From JADJSS01 sp964490845 (lineage in GTDB: Bacteria; Bacteroidota; Bacteroidia; Chitinophagales; JADIYW01): a stretch of DNA of 64,000 bases. Positions 9,111 to 17,914 of the stretch are shown one piece after another. Both the position numbers and the translations under genes were made by a program. The stretch's first letter is position 1. Every line of letters begins with the position of its first letter. A model generated the notes under the pieces. That model worked only from the letters and a program-made list of their open reading frames with translations. It was not told the DNA's origin and did no database searches. The stretch is taken from positions 310,001 to 374,000 of the forward strand of contig CAZBED010000002.1 in NCBI GenBank assembly GCA_964490845.1. The letters run 5' to 3'.

Positions 9111-9555
9111 ATTTTTCGATAATTTTTTCGCACGCCTTATCGAGCATATCAAACACCGTTTGGAATCCGTTGTCATCAAAGTAAGGATCCGGTACACTCA
9201 TCATCTCGTTGGGATACACTTCATCCATGATCAGCCTCACCTTTTTTTCCTCTTCTTTATCCAGTGCCCATCTCATCACATCTCTGTAGTTGGAAGTATC
9301 CATGGTAAAAATCAAATCAAACTCTTCATAGTCCGCGCTGTGAATGCTTCGTGCCCGTTGTCCGGAAATGTCTACACCATGTTTTGCTGCGATCTGGATG
9401 GAACGTTTGTCAGGTGCGGAGCCTAAGTGCCATTTTCCGGTGCCCGCACTGTCTACATACCAGTCGAGTTGGCGTTGAGAACATTTATGTTTCAGGATGC
9501 CCTCTGCCAGCGGAGAACGACAGATATTACCCAGACAAACCATTAATACTTTCAT
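9103..9555 (-). CDS. Low-molecular-weight protein tyrosine phosphatase
   Basis: The 150-aa protein has the CX5R P-loop at its N-terminus: C7-LGNIC-R13-S14, with C7 as nucleophile. The general-acid loop DPYF lies near residue 120. Length is exactly that of the family (Wzb/Etp/YwlE class). In polysaccharide loci such enzymes dephosphorylate a Wzc-type tyrosine kinase, but no such kinase is encoded in the window and the local partner is a secreted hydrolase, so its target is open. YwlE-like phosphoarginine phosphatase activity is an alternative that I cannot exclude. Confidence 0.93.
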   Translation of the reverse strand: MKVLMVCLGNICRSPLAEGILKHKCSQRQLDWYVDSAGTGKWHLGSAPDKRSIQIAAKHGVDISGQRARSIHSADYEEFDLIFTMDTSNYRDVMRWALDKEEEKKVRLIMDEVYPNEMMSVPDPYFDDNGFQTVFDMLDKACEKIIEKYG

Positions 9556-9603
9556 TTTTTCCTATTTCTTTTCAAAAATGATTGTTTTATCTTACAACAC
9601 CAA

Positions 9604-10434
9604 ATGAGACTGCAGATTTTAATTTTTTTTTACGTACTGACCAACGGCGCACTGGCCAGTGGTAAAACAGTCTGGAAGACGACTGCTTCAGGAATCAGCT
9701 ACATCATTTATACCAAAGATACGACGAAACCCAAACCCTTATATGGAGATCATATCTGGATGCAATTGCGCAAAATAGCTCCCAATAAAAAGGAAGTATT
9801 CAATACCCGAATCTTTGATGCTGAAGAAGGTGTGGAAATGGATTTCAAACAGTCGGTGAAAAAAACAGACGTGACGGAGGTGTTTGCTTATATGGGAATA
9901 GGCGATTCTGCCCAGGTAAAAATTCCGGCCAGCCTGATTGACAGCAACGGGAGTAATAAGAAAAAGTATACGTTTTGGCTGAACCTCCTGAATTTTAAAC
10001 CAAAAGAAATTTACCTGAAGGAAAAAGACGAACAAAATAAGCATCAGTACGCCAAAGATTCCATAGCAATTACAGATTACCGGATACAACAGCATCTGGA
10101 AGGTATGGTTAAAGATGCATACGGAAACTGGTATATAAAACAGGAGTCGGGTTTGGGAAAGCAAATACAGGAAAATGACAGTGTGACCATACATTATATC
10201 GGAAAATTGCTGAATGGCCAGGAGTTTGATAATTCCTATTTCCGGAATCAGACCTTTACTTTTGTGGTGGGAAAGAAACAGGTGATAGAAGGCCTGGATA
10301 AAGGGATCCAGAATTTCCATAAAGGAGATCATGTCACATTGTTTATTCCGAGCGCACTTGGTTATGGCGATAAATCGGTAGGCAAGATTCCGTCAAATTC
10401 CGTATTAATATTTGAAATGGAAATTATGCAATAA
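9604..10434 (+). CDS. Exported FKBP-type peptidyl-prolyl isomerase, tandem FKBP-like domains
   Basis: The 276-aa protein starts with a signal peptide (about residues 1-19). The C-terminal ~95 residues are a canonical FKBP: DSVTIHYIGKLLNGQEFDNS, VIEGLDKGIQ, then the ALGYGDK and FEMEIM strands. The N-terminal half (about 30-140) has a similar order of elements (DHIWMQLRKI, EVFNTRIF, VFAYMGIGDSAQVKIPASL) but lacks the usual active-site aromatic residues, so it looks like a degenerate FKBP copy acting as a chaperone domain. It probably helps fold periplasmic or outer-membrane proteins. A strong hairpin follows the stop. Confidence 0.88.
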   Translation: MRLQILIFFYVLTNGALASGKTVWKTTASGISYIIYTKDTTKPKPLYGDHIWMQLRKIAPNKKEVFNTRIFDAEEGVEMDFKQSVKKTDVTEVFAYMGIGDSAQVKIPASLIDSNGSNKKKYTFWLNLLNFKPKEIYLKEKDEQNKHQYAKDSIAITDYRIQQHLEGMVKDAYGNWYIKQESGLGKQIQENDSVTIHYIGKLLNGQEFDNSYFRNQTFTFVVGKKQVIEGLDKGIQNFHKGDHVTLFIPSALGYGDKSVGKIPSNSVLIFEMEIMQ

Positions 10435-10440
10435 ATATTC

Positions 10441-10486
10441 CTTAAAAATCAAGAGCCGCGAATTATCGCGGCTCTATTGTTTACGT
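10441..10486. terminator. Bidirectional terminator between FKBP and efflux pump genes
   Basis: A perfect 10-bp stem, AGAGCCGCGA (10452-10461) / TCGCGGCTCT (10466-10475), has a 4-nt loop. It lies midway between the convergent genes ending at 10434 (+) and 10505 (-). T-rich stretches flank it in both orientations (ATTGTTTACGTTTC on plus; TTGATTTTTAAG on minus). Confidence 0.8.
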
Positions 10487-10504
10487 TTCGATAGAATATC
10501 CCAG

Positions 10505-13500
10505 CTATTTCTCCACTCCAAAATCGGGACCGGCAGAGACCACTGCCAGCGCTTTCTTTTTCTTTCCGCTTATCTTTTCCTTCAATCGGTCAAAAATATA
10601 ATACACGACAGGCACCACGATTAATGTCAGTAACAAGGAACTTGTCAAGCCACCAATGATTACCCATGCCATGGATTTTTTAAACTCAGAACCCGGCCCG
10701 TTGGATAAGGCAATTGGCATCATACCAAAAATCATCGCTACCGTGGTCATAAGGATAGGCCGCAGCCGTTCTTTGCCTGCTTCTACCAGCGCATCTTTAA
10801 GCGCCAGCCCTTGCTCTTTCAGGTGGTTGGTAAAGTCGACGAGGAGTATACCATTTTTAGCCACCAACCCCATCAGCATGATAAAGCCGATGATACCGAA
10901 AATACTTAAACTTTCCATCGTGAGCGCTAATGCCAGAATGGCGCCAATCAGTGCGACAGGGATGGAGAATAATACTACAAACGGATATAAGGTACTTTCG
11001 TATAAGGCCACCATAATCAGATACACAAGCAAAATACCCAACAGCATGGCATAGCCCAGGCTGCCGAAAGATTCAGACTGATTTTTTTCCTCGCCTAAAT
11101 AATCTATGCCGATGGTGGATGGAAGGTTAGCCTTTTTGATTTTCTCTTTGATGTCTGCCGTTACGGAACCTGTAGGCCTTCCCGTTGTAGAAGCCAGTAC
11201 CTGTATGGAGTTGAGTCGATTGTATCGTTCCAGTACCGCTTGCCCCTGAATCTCGTGGATGGTGGCGATATCTCCCAGTCTTACGATGGCGCCTGTTGGT
11301 GTCTGTATCGTTGTGTTCTGAACATCTTTCAATGTCTTACGGTCGCCTTTATCATACATGATATTAATGGCATATTCCTCTCCTTTGTCTTTGAATTTAG
11401 ATTGGTCGTTACCTCTGAAAGCGAGCTGTATGGCTGTTCCTACCGCCGGAACATTCAGGCCCATCTTGGCAATTTTATCTCTGTTGATGATGATTTCAAT
11501 TTCCGTCTTGATGGACTTGGTGCTATATTCTACATAATCGGCGCCGGGAGTTGTTTTTACAATCTCATGTACTTTCTTTGCTGCGGCCCATAATTCATCC
11601 ATGTCCGCACCGGTAACTGCAATCTGAATCTGTGGTTGGTTGTTTCCGGTAATATTAGTTGGCTTCATGGAAAAACGTATACCGGGAATACTGTCCAGAC
11701 GGGTACGTATCACCGCGCACAATTCATTCGTAGAAATTTTCCTGTCTAATTTATTGACCAGCGAAACCGTCATATCCGACTGGTTGGGTGTAGAGATACT
11801 TCCCCCCATTTGTGTGCCCAATGCGCCTACATTCGTAAATACTTTCGTCACTTCGGGATAAGATAAAATGATATCTTCTATCTGCTTTGTTACTTTATTG
11901 GTCTGAGCCAGTGTGGCCTGCGGCTCCAGCTCAATGATAAGGTTGAACTCACCCCTGTCGCCGCTACCTGCAAAAGAACTGCCTATGAAACCCAACGCCC
12001 CTAAGCTGCCGGCACCCACGAAGAGCAGCACTACGCCAATGATAACATATCTTTTGTGCCCCAAAACCCAGCTTAATATCTTGCCATAGGTTTCTATCAG
12101 TTTGTCGATGAAATGTTCAAAGCCGAGATTGATTTTTCCCCAGAGCGAATCTTTGTTCAGCACCGTTAATTTACCCCAGCGGGAAACCAACAACGGTGTC
12201 AGTGTAAAAGACACGAATAAACTCATCAAGGTAGAAAAAACGACTACCAATGCGAACTCTCGTAAGATGTTTCCGATTAATCCACCCGCCATGGATAATG
12301 GAACGAATACCACAACGTCCACCAGCGTGATGGCTAAAGCGGTAAAGCCGATTTCACTTCGGCCTTCTATAGATGCCGTAACTTTGTCTTTGCCCATTTC
12401 CAGGTGACGGAAGATATTTTCCAATACCACAATACTGTCATCCACCAATATACCGACCACAAGGGAGAGCGCCAGTAATGTCATCAGATTGAGGGAGAAT
12501 CCCATCAGGTACATCAGTATAAATGTTGGAATCATAGCGGAGGGCAATGCAACCAATACGAATAATGAGTTACGGACACTGTGAAGGAAGAATAACATCA
12601 CCAGTGCCACAATACCCAATGCCATGAATAAATCATGTGTAACGGCAGTAGCTGCTTCCATGGTATAAGTGGACTGGTCGACTGCCACTTCATATTTGAA
12701 CCCCTTGGATTTGTACTGACTGACGATGGTGTCTAATTTTTCTTTCACCCTTGTACTTACCTCTACGGAGTTGGCATCCGATTGTTTGGATATTTCGATA
12801 CCTAATCCTACTTTTCCGTTGATACGGTTGATGGTAGTGGCGGCGGCAGTAGCATCCGTTACTGTGGCTACATCCTTCAATAAAATCTTACTGCCGTTTC
12901 TGTTTTCCCGTACAATTATATTACGCAATTCGTCCACGGTGGCAAGTTTGGCATCCAACCGGATTGTATATCGGTTGTCAACACTTTCAATATTACCTGC
13001 CGGATAAGAGATGTTTCCTGCGGCAACCATTTGGCTTACCTGCGCTGTGGAGAGATTATAGGCCTGCAGTTTATCGTTGTCTAATTTTACTTCTATCTCG
13101 CGTTTGCTGCCGCCTATCAGTTTCACCTGCCCCACACCTTGTATGTTGAGTAACATGGGCTTGATGGTTTGGTCGACCAAATCATACAACTCAGTTTCTC
13201 CTATGTCCGCGAATGTGGTTAAGCGCAGCACCGGAATTTCACTGGAACTGAATTTGCTGATGATGGGGTTATCTACTCCATCCGGCAGTTCGTTCTTAAC
13301 CGTATTGATTTTTCGTTCCGCATCCTGCTGTGCGGTGGTTACATCCACTTTTTGTTTTAACTGCACAATGACCATGGAAACATTCTCCTGTGAAGAAGAG
13401 GAAATGACATCCACACCTTCAATGGTAGAAACGGCATCTTCAATTTTCTTTGTCACATTATTCTGCACTTCTTCTGAGGAAGCACCCTTATATATAGTTT

Positions 13501-13642
13501 GAATGGAAATAATTGGCGCCTCGAATTTGGGCAGCAAATTATAACTAAGCATACTATAGCCGATAAATCCGAATATGATAAGCGTAATAAATACTACGCT
13601 GATCAGTAATGGACGTTTTATTGCTAATTCGGTAATAGACAT
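10505..13642 (-). CDS. RND efflux pump inner-membrane transporter (HAE1/AcrB-like)
   Basis: The 1045-aa length, a first helix directly at the N-terminus and two large periplasmic loops are those of hydrophobe/amphiphile RND pumps. The proton-relay acids are present in TM4 (VGILVDDSIVVLENI, about residue 400) and the partner lysine in TM10 (LVAKNGILLVDF, about 930). It exchanges protons for export of drugs, detergents or lipids through the trimeric complex with the adaptor and TolC encoded immediately upstream in the same operon (4-nt gap to the adaptor). Substrate specificity cannot be read from sequence. The gene ends at the shared hairpin with the FKBP gene. Confidence 0.95.
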   Translation of the reverse strand: MSITELAIKRPLLISVVFITLIIFGFIGYSMLSYNLLPKFEAPIISIQTIYKGASSEEVQNNVTKKIEDAVSTIEGVDVISSSSQENVSMVIVQLKQKVDVTTAQQDAERKINTVKNELPDGVDNPIISKFSSSEIPVLRLTTFADIGETELYDLVDQTIKPMLLNIQGVGQVKLIGGSKREIEVKLDNDKLQAYNLSTAQVSQMVAAGNISYPAGNIESVDNRYTIRLDAKLATVDELRNIIVRENRNGSKILLKDVATVTDATAAATTINRINGKVGLGIEISKQSDANSVEVSTRVKEKLDTIVSQYKSKGFKYEVAVDQSTYTMEAATAVTHDLFMALGIVALVMLFFLHSVRNSLFVLVALPSAMIPTFILMYLMGFSLNLMTLLALSLVVGILVDDSIVVLENIFRHLEMGKDKVTASIEGRSEIGFTALAITLVDVVVFVPLSMAGGLIGNILREFALVVVFSTLMSLFVSFTLTPLLVSRWGKLTVLNKDSLWGKINLGFEHFIDKLIETYGKILSWVLGHKRYVIIGVVLLFVGAGSLGALGFIGSSFAGSGDRGEFNLIIELEPQATLAQTNKVTKQIEDIILSYPEVTKVFTNVGALGTQMGGSISTPNQSDMTVSLVNKLDRKISTNELCAVIRTRLDSIPGIRFSMKPTNITGNNQPQIQIAVTGADMDELWAAAKKVHEIVKTTPGADYVEYSTKSIKTEIEIIINRDKIAKMGLNVPAVGTAIQLAFRGNDQSKFKDKGEEYAINIMYDKGDRKTLKDVQNTTIQTPTGAIVRLGDIATIHEIQGQAVLERYNRLNSIQVLASTTGRPTGSVTADIKEKIKKANLPSTIGIDYLGEEKNQSESFGSLGYAMLLGILLVYLIMVALYESTLYPFVVLFSIPVALIGAILALALTMESLSIFGIIGFIMLMGLVAKNGILLVDFTNHLKEQGLALKDALVEAGKERLRPILMTTVAMIFGMMPIALSNGPGSEFKKSMAWVIIGGLTSSLLLTLIVVPVVYYIFDRLKEKISGKKKKALAVVSAGPDFGVEK

Positions 13643-13646
13643 TGGC

Positions 13647-14705
13647 TTAATTTTTAGAATTTACAATAGATATCTTACTTTTCTCACTCAGGTTGATTTG
13701 TCCGCTGGTAACCACTTTCTCGCCCGGTGTCAGTCCGCTTACAACTATGATATTCTGTCCGGCCTCTTCGCCTAATACCAGCTTTCGGATGGCTACAGTA
13801 TTTCCATTGACCACATATACATATGGATTTTTGATACCTTCTACCAAAGCGATTTTAGGAATCTGCAAGGCTTCGGATGGTTTCTTAAAATTAAATTTAA
13901 CGGATACATAAGTGCCGGCTTTATAGCCATTGTTGGCGATTTCCACTTCCACTCTGTAGTTGTGGTTTTCGTCACCTTTAGGACTGATAAATTTTATAAT
14001 TCCTTTAATGGTTTTATTCGGGAAAACTTCCGAGGTTACCTGTACGGATTGGCCGACGGAAAGTTCATAGATATTCTTTTCGCTGACATACACGATAGCC
14101 TTCAGAACGGAAATATCCATGATGCTCGCCAGCGGAGCGCCTGGGTTGGCGAACTCACCGGCATTGGCATTTTTTTGCACTACTATGCCGCTGATAGGGG
14201 CATAAATGTTATTGTCAGCGATCTGTTGTTGCAGGTTCTCCTTCTGTATCTTTGCAGATTCCAGGTTGTAATTTAATTCATTGATACTCGTTGCCGGTGC
14301 TGCATCTCCCGCAATTAAATCTTTTGTGCGTTCTATATCGGATTCTAATTTTTTGATGGTTACATCGGTAGTTTTGATACCAATTTCACGTAGCCTGGAA
14401 TCCAGTCTCCCAACCAGTTGTCCTTTGGTGACACGGGTTCCCACTTCTACATTAAACGATTCGATTCTGCCGGGTTGAACAACGGTGATAATACCACTCT
14501 TGTTAATATCCAGTACTGCGGGTAATGCATAGTCTGTCGTAACCGGAAGATAGTTGGCATCAAAAGCAGTGACGGCAATCGGCACATTACTTCGGTCAAC
14601 CGGTGTTTCATTTTTTACGATTTCTTTTTTATTCTGTACCAGTTTATATACCATGCCTCCGATAAGCAATACAGCAATAATTCCGACGATGATTTTGTTT
14701 TTCAT
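13647..14705 (-). CDS. RND efflux periplasmic adaptor (membrane fusion protein)
   Basis: The 352-aa protein begins with one membrane-anchoring helix (IIVGIIAVLLIGGMVYKLV). It then shows the split lipoyl halves (GRIESFNVEVGTRVTKGQLVGRLD and NIYAPISGIVVQKNANAGEF) around a coiled-coil hairpin of ~55 residues, followed by beta-barrel and membrane-proximal domains. This is the order in HlyD/AcrA-type adaptors. It links the pump encoded downstream to the TolC-like channel encoded upstream (28 nt away). There is no lipobox Cys, so it is held by the N-terminal helix. Confidence 0.94.
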   Translation of the reverse strand: MKNKIIVGIIAVLLIGGMVYKLVQNKKEIVKNETPVDRSNVPIAVTAFDANYLPVTTDYALPAVLDINKSGIITVVQPGRIESFNVEVGTRVTKGQLVGRLDSRLREIGIKTTDVTIKKLESDIERTKDLIAGDAAPATSINELNYNLESAKIQKENLQQQIADNNIYAPISGIVVQKNANAGEFANPGAPLASIMDISVLKAIVYVSEKNIYELSVGQSVQVTSEVFPNKTIKGIIKFISPKGDENHNYRVEVEIANNGYKAGTYVSVKFNFKKPSEALQIPKIALVEGIKNPYVYVVNGNTVAIRKLVLGEEAGQNIIVVSGLTPGEKVVTSGQINLSEKSKISIVNSKN

Positions 14706-14733
14706 TTTTTATTATTTTGTTTTATAGATTGTT

Positions 14734-16062
14734 TTAGTTTTTAGCATAACTGCTTAAATTATTGTTCGCTCTGTCCGCATCCAACTTGGCATTCAGGTAC
14801 TTTACCAGTGAAGTCAGATAGTTGGTTTCCGCTTCTTTGTAGGAATATTCCGCTGAAAGTAAATCTGAATATGCAATAACTCCTTTTTGGTATTGCAGTG
14901 TCGTCACATCATATACGTTCTTTGCCAGTTCCAGTGTTTCTTTATTTACCGACAGATTCTCAATGGAATTGGATAACTGAGTCCTGGAGTTCAGCATGCG
15001 AAGTTTCAAACCTTCCTCGGTTTGTGACATATTTTCCTTCAGTGACGCGATATTCAGCTTGGCCTGTTTCATGGCGCTAGCTGTACGAAGCCCGTCAAAA
15101 ATCGGAATATCCAGTTTAAAGCCAATAGAGGCAAAATCAAACCAGTTGGTAAAGGATTTGGCAAACGTATTTCCGAATGCCTGAGCGCCGTATTTTGCAT
15201 AAAAGGCGAATTGAGGATAGTAGGCCGCTTTGGTGCGCTTGGCTAATATCTGTTGGAGGTATATATTCCTGCGCATCAGTTGTAATTCGATGCTGTTTTT
15301 AATATTAGCAGTATCCGTATAGTTTGCCGCATCAGTTATTTCTTTTGGGTAAGTCGTGTCAATGGTTATAACGGAATCCAAAGGCATCGCCATATTATAT
15401 TTCAGATTGTTCAGTGCGATTTCCTTGTTGGTTAACAAAATTTCTTTCTGAGCTAAGATATTGTTGTAGTTGACTTGTACTTTGTCTACATCAATCTTTC
15501 GGATAACTCCTTTGTCGTATTGCAGTTTTATAATCGGCAGCGTTTTGTTCATGCGCTCCTCACTTTGCCGTAATAGTTTTTCATTTTCATTAATCAACAG
15601 AATCTGATAATAAGAAGCTATTACTTCATACACCACACCTTCTTCCGTCTTTATCTTTTTCATTTTAGCAATATCATATCCCGGCTTAATTGCTTTAATA
15701 CCCTGTATATAGGAATAATTAAACAGTATCTGGTCTAATTCAACACCCACGGAACTCACATACTGATTCCCAAATTGTACTTTTTGCTCCGGTGTTCCAG
15801 CGCCAAAGGTATTAGCGGGTATGATGGTGGTTTGAATCTTTAAATTATCATCCCATTTAGCCTGTGCAAATACCTGTGGCAGGTATGCGGATTGCCCTTC
15901 CGTCTTTCTGGCATGCGCTACACCAACATCATTAGCCGCTACTTTAATGTCTTTGTGATTCTTCATCGCATAGTCGATGCATTGTTGAAGCGTAAATACG
16001 CTTTGCGAGAAAGAGGACGAAAATAAAGTAAGTATAATAATCAGCAGAACAGGTCTTTTCAT
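14734..16062 (-). CDS. TolC-family outer-membrane efflux protein
   Basis: The 442-aa protein has a signal peptide (cleavage after about residue 20, SSSFSQS) and the two long heptad-rich helical repeats of TolC-type channels. The repeats are marked by QCIDYAMKNHKDIKVA near the N-terminus and the related LELAKNVYDVTTLQYQKGVI near the C-terminus. It forms the outer-membrane exit duct of the pump. Its ATG is 3 nt downstream of the TetR stop codon, so regulator and channel are translationally linked. Confidence 0.94.
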   Translation of the reverse strand: MKRPVLLIIILTLFSSSFSQSVFTLQQCIDYAMKNHKDIKVAANDVGVAHARKTEGQSAYLPQVFAQAKWDDNLKIQTTIIPANTFGAGTPEQKVQFGNQYVSSVGVELDQILFNYSYIQGIKAIKPGYDIAKMKKIKTEEGVVYEVIASYYQILLINENEKLLRQSEERMNKTLPIIKLQYDKGVIRKIDVDKVQVNYNNILAQKEILLTNKEIALNNLKYNMAMPLDSVITIDTTYPKEITDAANYTDTANIKNSIELQLMRRNIYLQQILAKRTKAAYYPQFAFYAKYGAQAFGNTFAKSFTNWFDFASIGFKLDIPIFDGLRTASAMKQAKLNIASLKENMSQTEEGLKLRMLNSRTQLSNSIENLSVNKETLELAKNVYDVTTLQYQKGVIAYSDLLSAEYSYKEAETNYLTSLVKYLNAKLDADRANNNLSSYAKN

Positions 16063-16065
16063 TTT

Positions 16066-16698
16066 TTACAGTTTTATCTTTTTTATTAATCGTTGGAATT
16101 CTTCAATACCTTTCGGAGTAGCAATGGCATAGAAATTATATTTGAGGATTTCCATATACATATCAGTTGGTTTGTAGTTTTTACCGTCTAATTGCAAAGG
16201 AAGAAAGGACATGTGCAATTGCAGCATAGTTACCATATCTACATTGATATCCTTACGGTATAATCCCTGCTTAATCCCTTTTTTCAGGTTCATCGAAATA
16301 TTGCTTTTGGCAAAACAATCCCGGTGGTTTTCAATCAATGTCCAGCTTTCCGGATAGAACTTCACCAGATCGCGCATCATAGACGGATGAAACATCTGTA
16401 GTTCTGCATTAATGTGCGCCGCAATCAGCAATAGTTCTTCTACCGCGTTTTCCGTATGTTCTGATATGGATAAAATCGCATTCTTATCGCATTTCAAATC
16501 GTATTCAACACAGAATTTTACGAGGTCTGCTTTGTTCTCAATTGTCTTGTAAAGTGTTTTTTTTGAAATACCAAGTTCCTTTGCCAAATCGTCCATAGTG
16601 GTATTCCGCACTCCTATGGTGTAAAACAAATGCCTGGCCTTCTCAAAGATTTTGGCTGAGAGGGGATTCTCCTGTTTTAATATGTTGACAGCGCTCAT
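16066..16698 (-). CDS. TetR/AcrR family transcriptional regulator of the efflux operon
   Basis: The start is taken at ATG 16698 (210 aa); a TTG at 16719 would extend it but overlaps the promoter box. The N-terminal helix-turn-helix is clear (TTMDDLAKELGISKKTLYKTI). The rest is the helical ligand-binding region, which is not conserved enough to predict the inducer. It is the first gene of the tetR-tolC-adaptor-pump operon, so autoregulation through the palindrome at 16728-16755 is likely. The divergent neighbour is a quinone-oxidoreductase-like gene that may share this control. Confidence 0.92.
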   Translation of the reverse strand: MSAVNILKQENPLSAKIFEKARHLFYTIGVRNTTMDDLAKELGISKKTLYKTIENKADLVKFCVEYDLKCDKNAILSISEHTENAVEELLLIAAHINAELQMFHPSMMRDLVKFYPESWTLIENHRDCFAKSNISMNLKKGIKQGLYRKDINVDMVTMLQLHMSFLPLQLDGKNYKPTDMYMEILKYNFYAIATPKGIEEFQRLIKKIKL

Positions 16699-16704
16699 CG
16701 GTGA

Positions 16705-16712
16705 CAAAGGTA
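16705..16712 (-). promoter_or_regulatory. -7 box of the tetR-efflux operon, adjacent to the start codon
   Basis: The minus strand reads TACCTTTG followed by 6 nt (TCACCG) and the tetR ATG. The expected transcription start is at or very near the ATG, giving a leaderless or near-leaderless message. No clear -33 element was found. Confidence 0.5.
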
Positions 16713-16727
16713 AAGACAATAAACGCA

Positions 16728-16755
16728 GGAAACTGAAATAGGTTTTAAAGTTTCC
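16728..16755. promoter_or_regulatory. Candidate TetR operator
   Basis: A 28-bp interrupted palindrome has arms GGAAACT (16728-16734) and AGTTTCC (16749-16755), and 10 of 14 symmetric positions pair. It lies between the divergent tetR and oxidoreductase genes, upstream of the -7 boxes of both. Length and position suit a TetR-family dimer or pair of dimers. No binding evidence exists here. Confidence 0.5.
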
Positions 16756-16785
16756 AAGAATTTAATGTTAAGGAAATGTTCAGTA

Positions 16786-16793
16786 TAATTTTG
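16786..16793 (+). promoter_or_regulatory. -7 box for the oxidoreductase gene
   Basis: TAATTTTG lies 31 nt before the ATG at 16825. The -33 region is weak and close to the candidate TetR operator. Confidence 0.4.
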
Positions 16794-16824
16794 AATTCCG
16801 GCATTTGCATTTTAACTTTCAGCA

Positions 16825-17814
16825 ATGCAAGCACTCGTACTAAAACAAGACACTTTTCAGGTAGAAGAAGTAGAAAAGCCCATCTTAAAGGAGAAACAGG
16901 CATTGGTGAAGATTCATTTTGCCGCCCTGAATCACAGAGATGAATGGATACGACAGGGCCAGTATGCCAAAATACAACTTCCGGCTATTCCGGGCTCAGA
17001 CGGTTGTGGTGTGGTAGAACAGGTTTCAAACGACGACGATAAGCATTGGCTGGGCAAAGAAGTAATTATCAACCCGAACATACATTGGGGTAGTGATACC
17101 CGTTTCCAGTCAAAAGAGTATCAGATTCTGGGTATGCCGGCACAGGGAACACTGGCCCAATATATTGTCGTAGATGCAGACAGATTACAGGAAAAGCCGG
17201 CTCATCTTACAATGGAACAGGCCGCGGCTTTGCCGTTAGCGGGATTAACAGCTTACAATGCATTGTTCAATAAAGGAAAAGTGCAGGCCGGGATGAATGT
17301 CCTGATTTCAGGTGTTGGAGGCGGTGTGGCGCAATTTGCCTTCTTGTTTGCTAAAGCTGCAGCAGCCAATGTGTATGTTACATCCAGTAAGGCGGATGTC
17401 CTGAATACATGTAAAGAGTTGGGGGCAAAGGGTGGTGCAGATTACACCAAAGAAGGAGATATAAAAAATATGGCAAAGAGTGCAGGCGGTTTTGATATCA
17501 TTGTAGATTCTGCCTGTGGTGACGGGATGAACGAATTGATAGCCTGCTTAAAACCTGCCGGCAGATTTGTCTTTTATGGAGCTACAAGAGGGTTGCCGGC
17601 AAATTTGAATATGCGTCAGATTTTCTGGAATCACCTTCAATTGATGGGTAGCACGATGGGCAGCGATGAAGACTTTGACGATATGCTGCGATTTTGTATT
17701 TCGCATAAAATTATACCGATACTCGATAAGACATTCAAACTGAAAGATGCCGTCGCGGCATTTGACAGAATGAAGGAAGGAGGGCAGTTTGGAAAAATCA
17801 TAATAAGTATATAA
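16825..17814 (+). CDS. Zinc-independent medium-chain dehydrogenase, quinone-oxidoreductase-like
   Basis: The 329-aa protein has the GroES-like N-terminal domain (LNHRDEWIRQGQY, PGSDGCGVVEQV) and a Rossmann cofactor domain with VLISGVGGGVAQFA near residue 160. The cysteine cluster of the structural zinc is missing, as in quinone oxidoreductases and enoyl reductases of this superfamily. It probably reduces a quinone, enone or aldehyde with NADPH. It is divergent from the TetR-efflux operon, and detoxifying oxidoreductases often share a regulator with pumps, which is an inference here. Confidence 0.88.
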   Translation: MQALVLKQDTFQVEEVEKPILKEKQALVKIHFAALNHRDEWIRQGQYAKIQLPAIPGSDGCGVVEQVSNDDDKHWLGKEVIINPNIHWGSDTRFQSKEYQILGMPAQGTLAQYIVVDADRLQEKPAHLTMEQAAALPLAGLTAYNALFNKGKVQAGMNVLISGVGGGVAQFAFLFAKAAAANVYVTSSKADVLNTCKELGAKGGADYTKEGDIKNMAKSAGGFDIIVDSACGDGMNELIACLKPAGRFVFYGATRGLPANLNMRQIFWNHLQLMGSTMGSDEDFDDMLRFCISHKIIPILDKTFKLKDAVAAFDRMKEGGQFGKIIISI

Positions 17815-17903
17815 ATATCGTAAATGCTGTTTCCGAATTAAATAATTATAATACAGATTAAGATGACCAATAGCCGCTCTATGGGAGTGGTTTTATATTT
17901 TAG

Positions 17904-17911
17904 TATATTTG
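17904..17911 (+). promoter_or_regulatory. -7 box adjacent to the kinase-RapZ start codon
   Basis: TATATTTG is followed by only 3 nt (TAT) before the ATG at 17915. A weak -33 (TATG, 17880-17883) lies 20 nt upstream. This suggests a leaderless message for the kinase-murU operon. Confidence 0.5.
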
Positions 17912-17914
17912 TAT

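Noticed and set aside
9046..9426. 126-codon plus-strand open frame
   Set aside because: It lies wholly across the tyrosine phosphatase and hydrolase coding regions on the other strand, both with clear catalytic motifs. Shadow frame.
12102..13502. Several plus-strand open frames of 90-140 codons inside the RND pump gene
   Set aside because: Low-complexity Ser/Thr/Val-rich translations antisense to a well-conserved pump; no motifs and no promoter boxes.
16699..16719. TTG-started extension of tetR
   Set aside because: The extension covers the TACCTTTG box; the ATG at 16698 is the better start. Similar TTG extensions at guaB (44388), kinase-RapZ (17909) and the ABC gene (46733) were rejected for the same reason.
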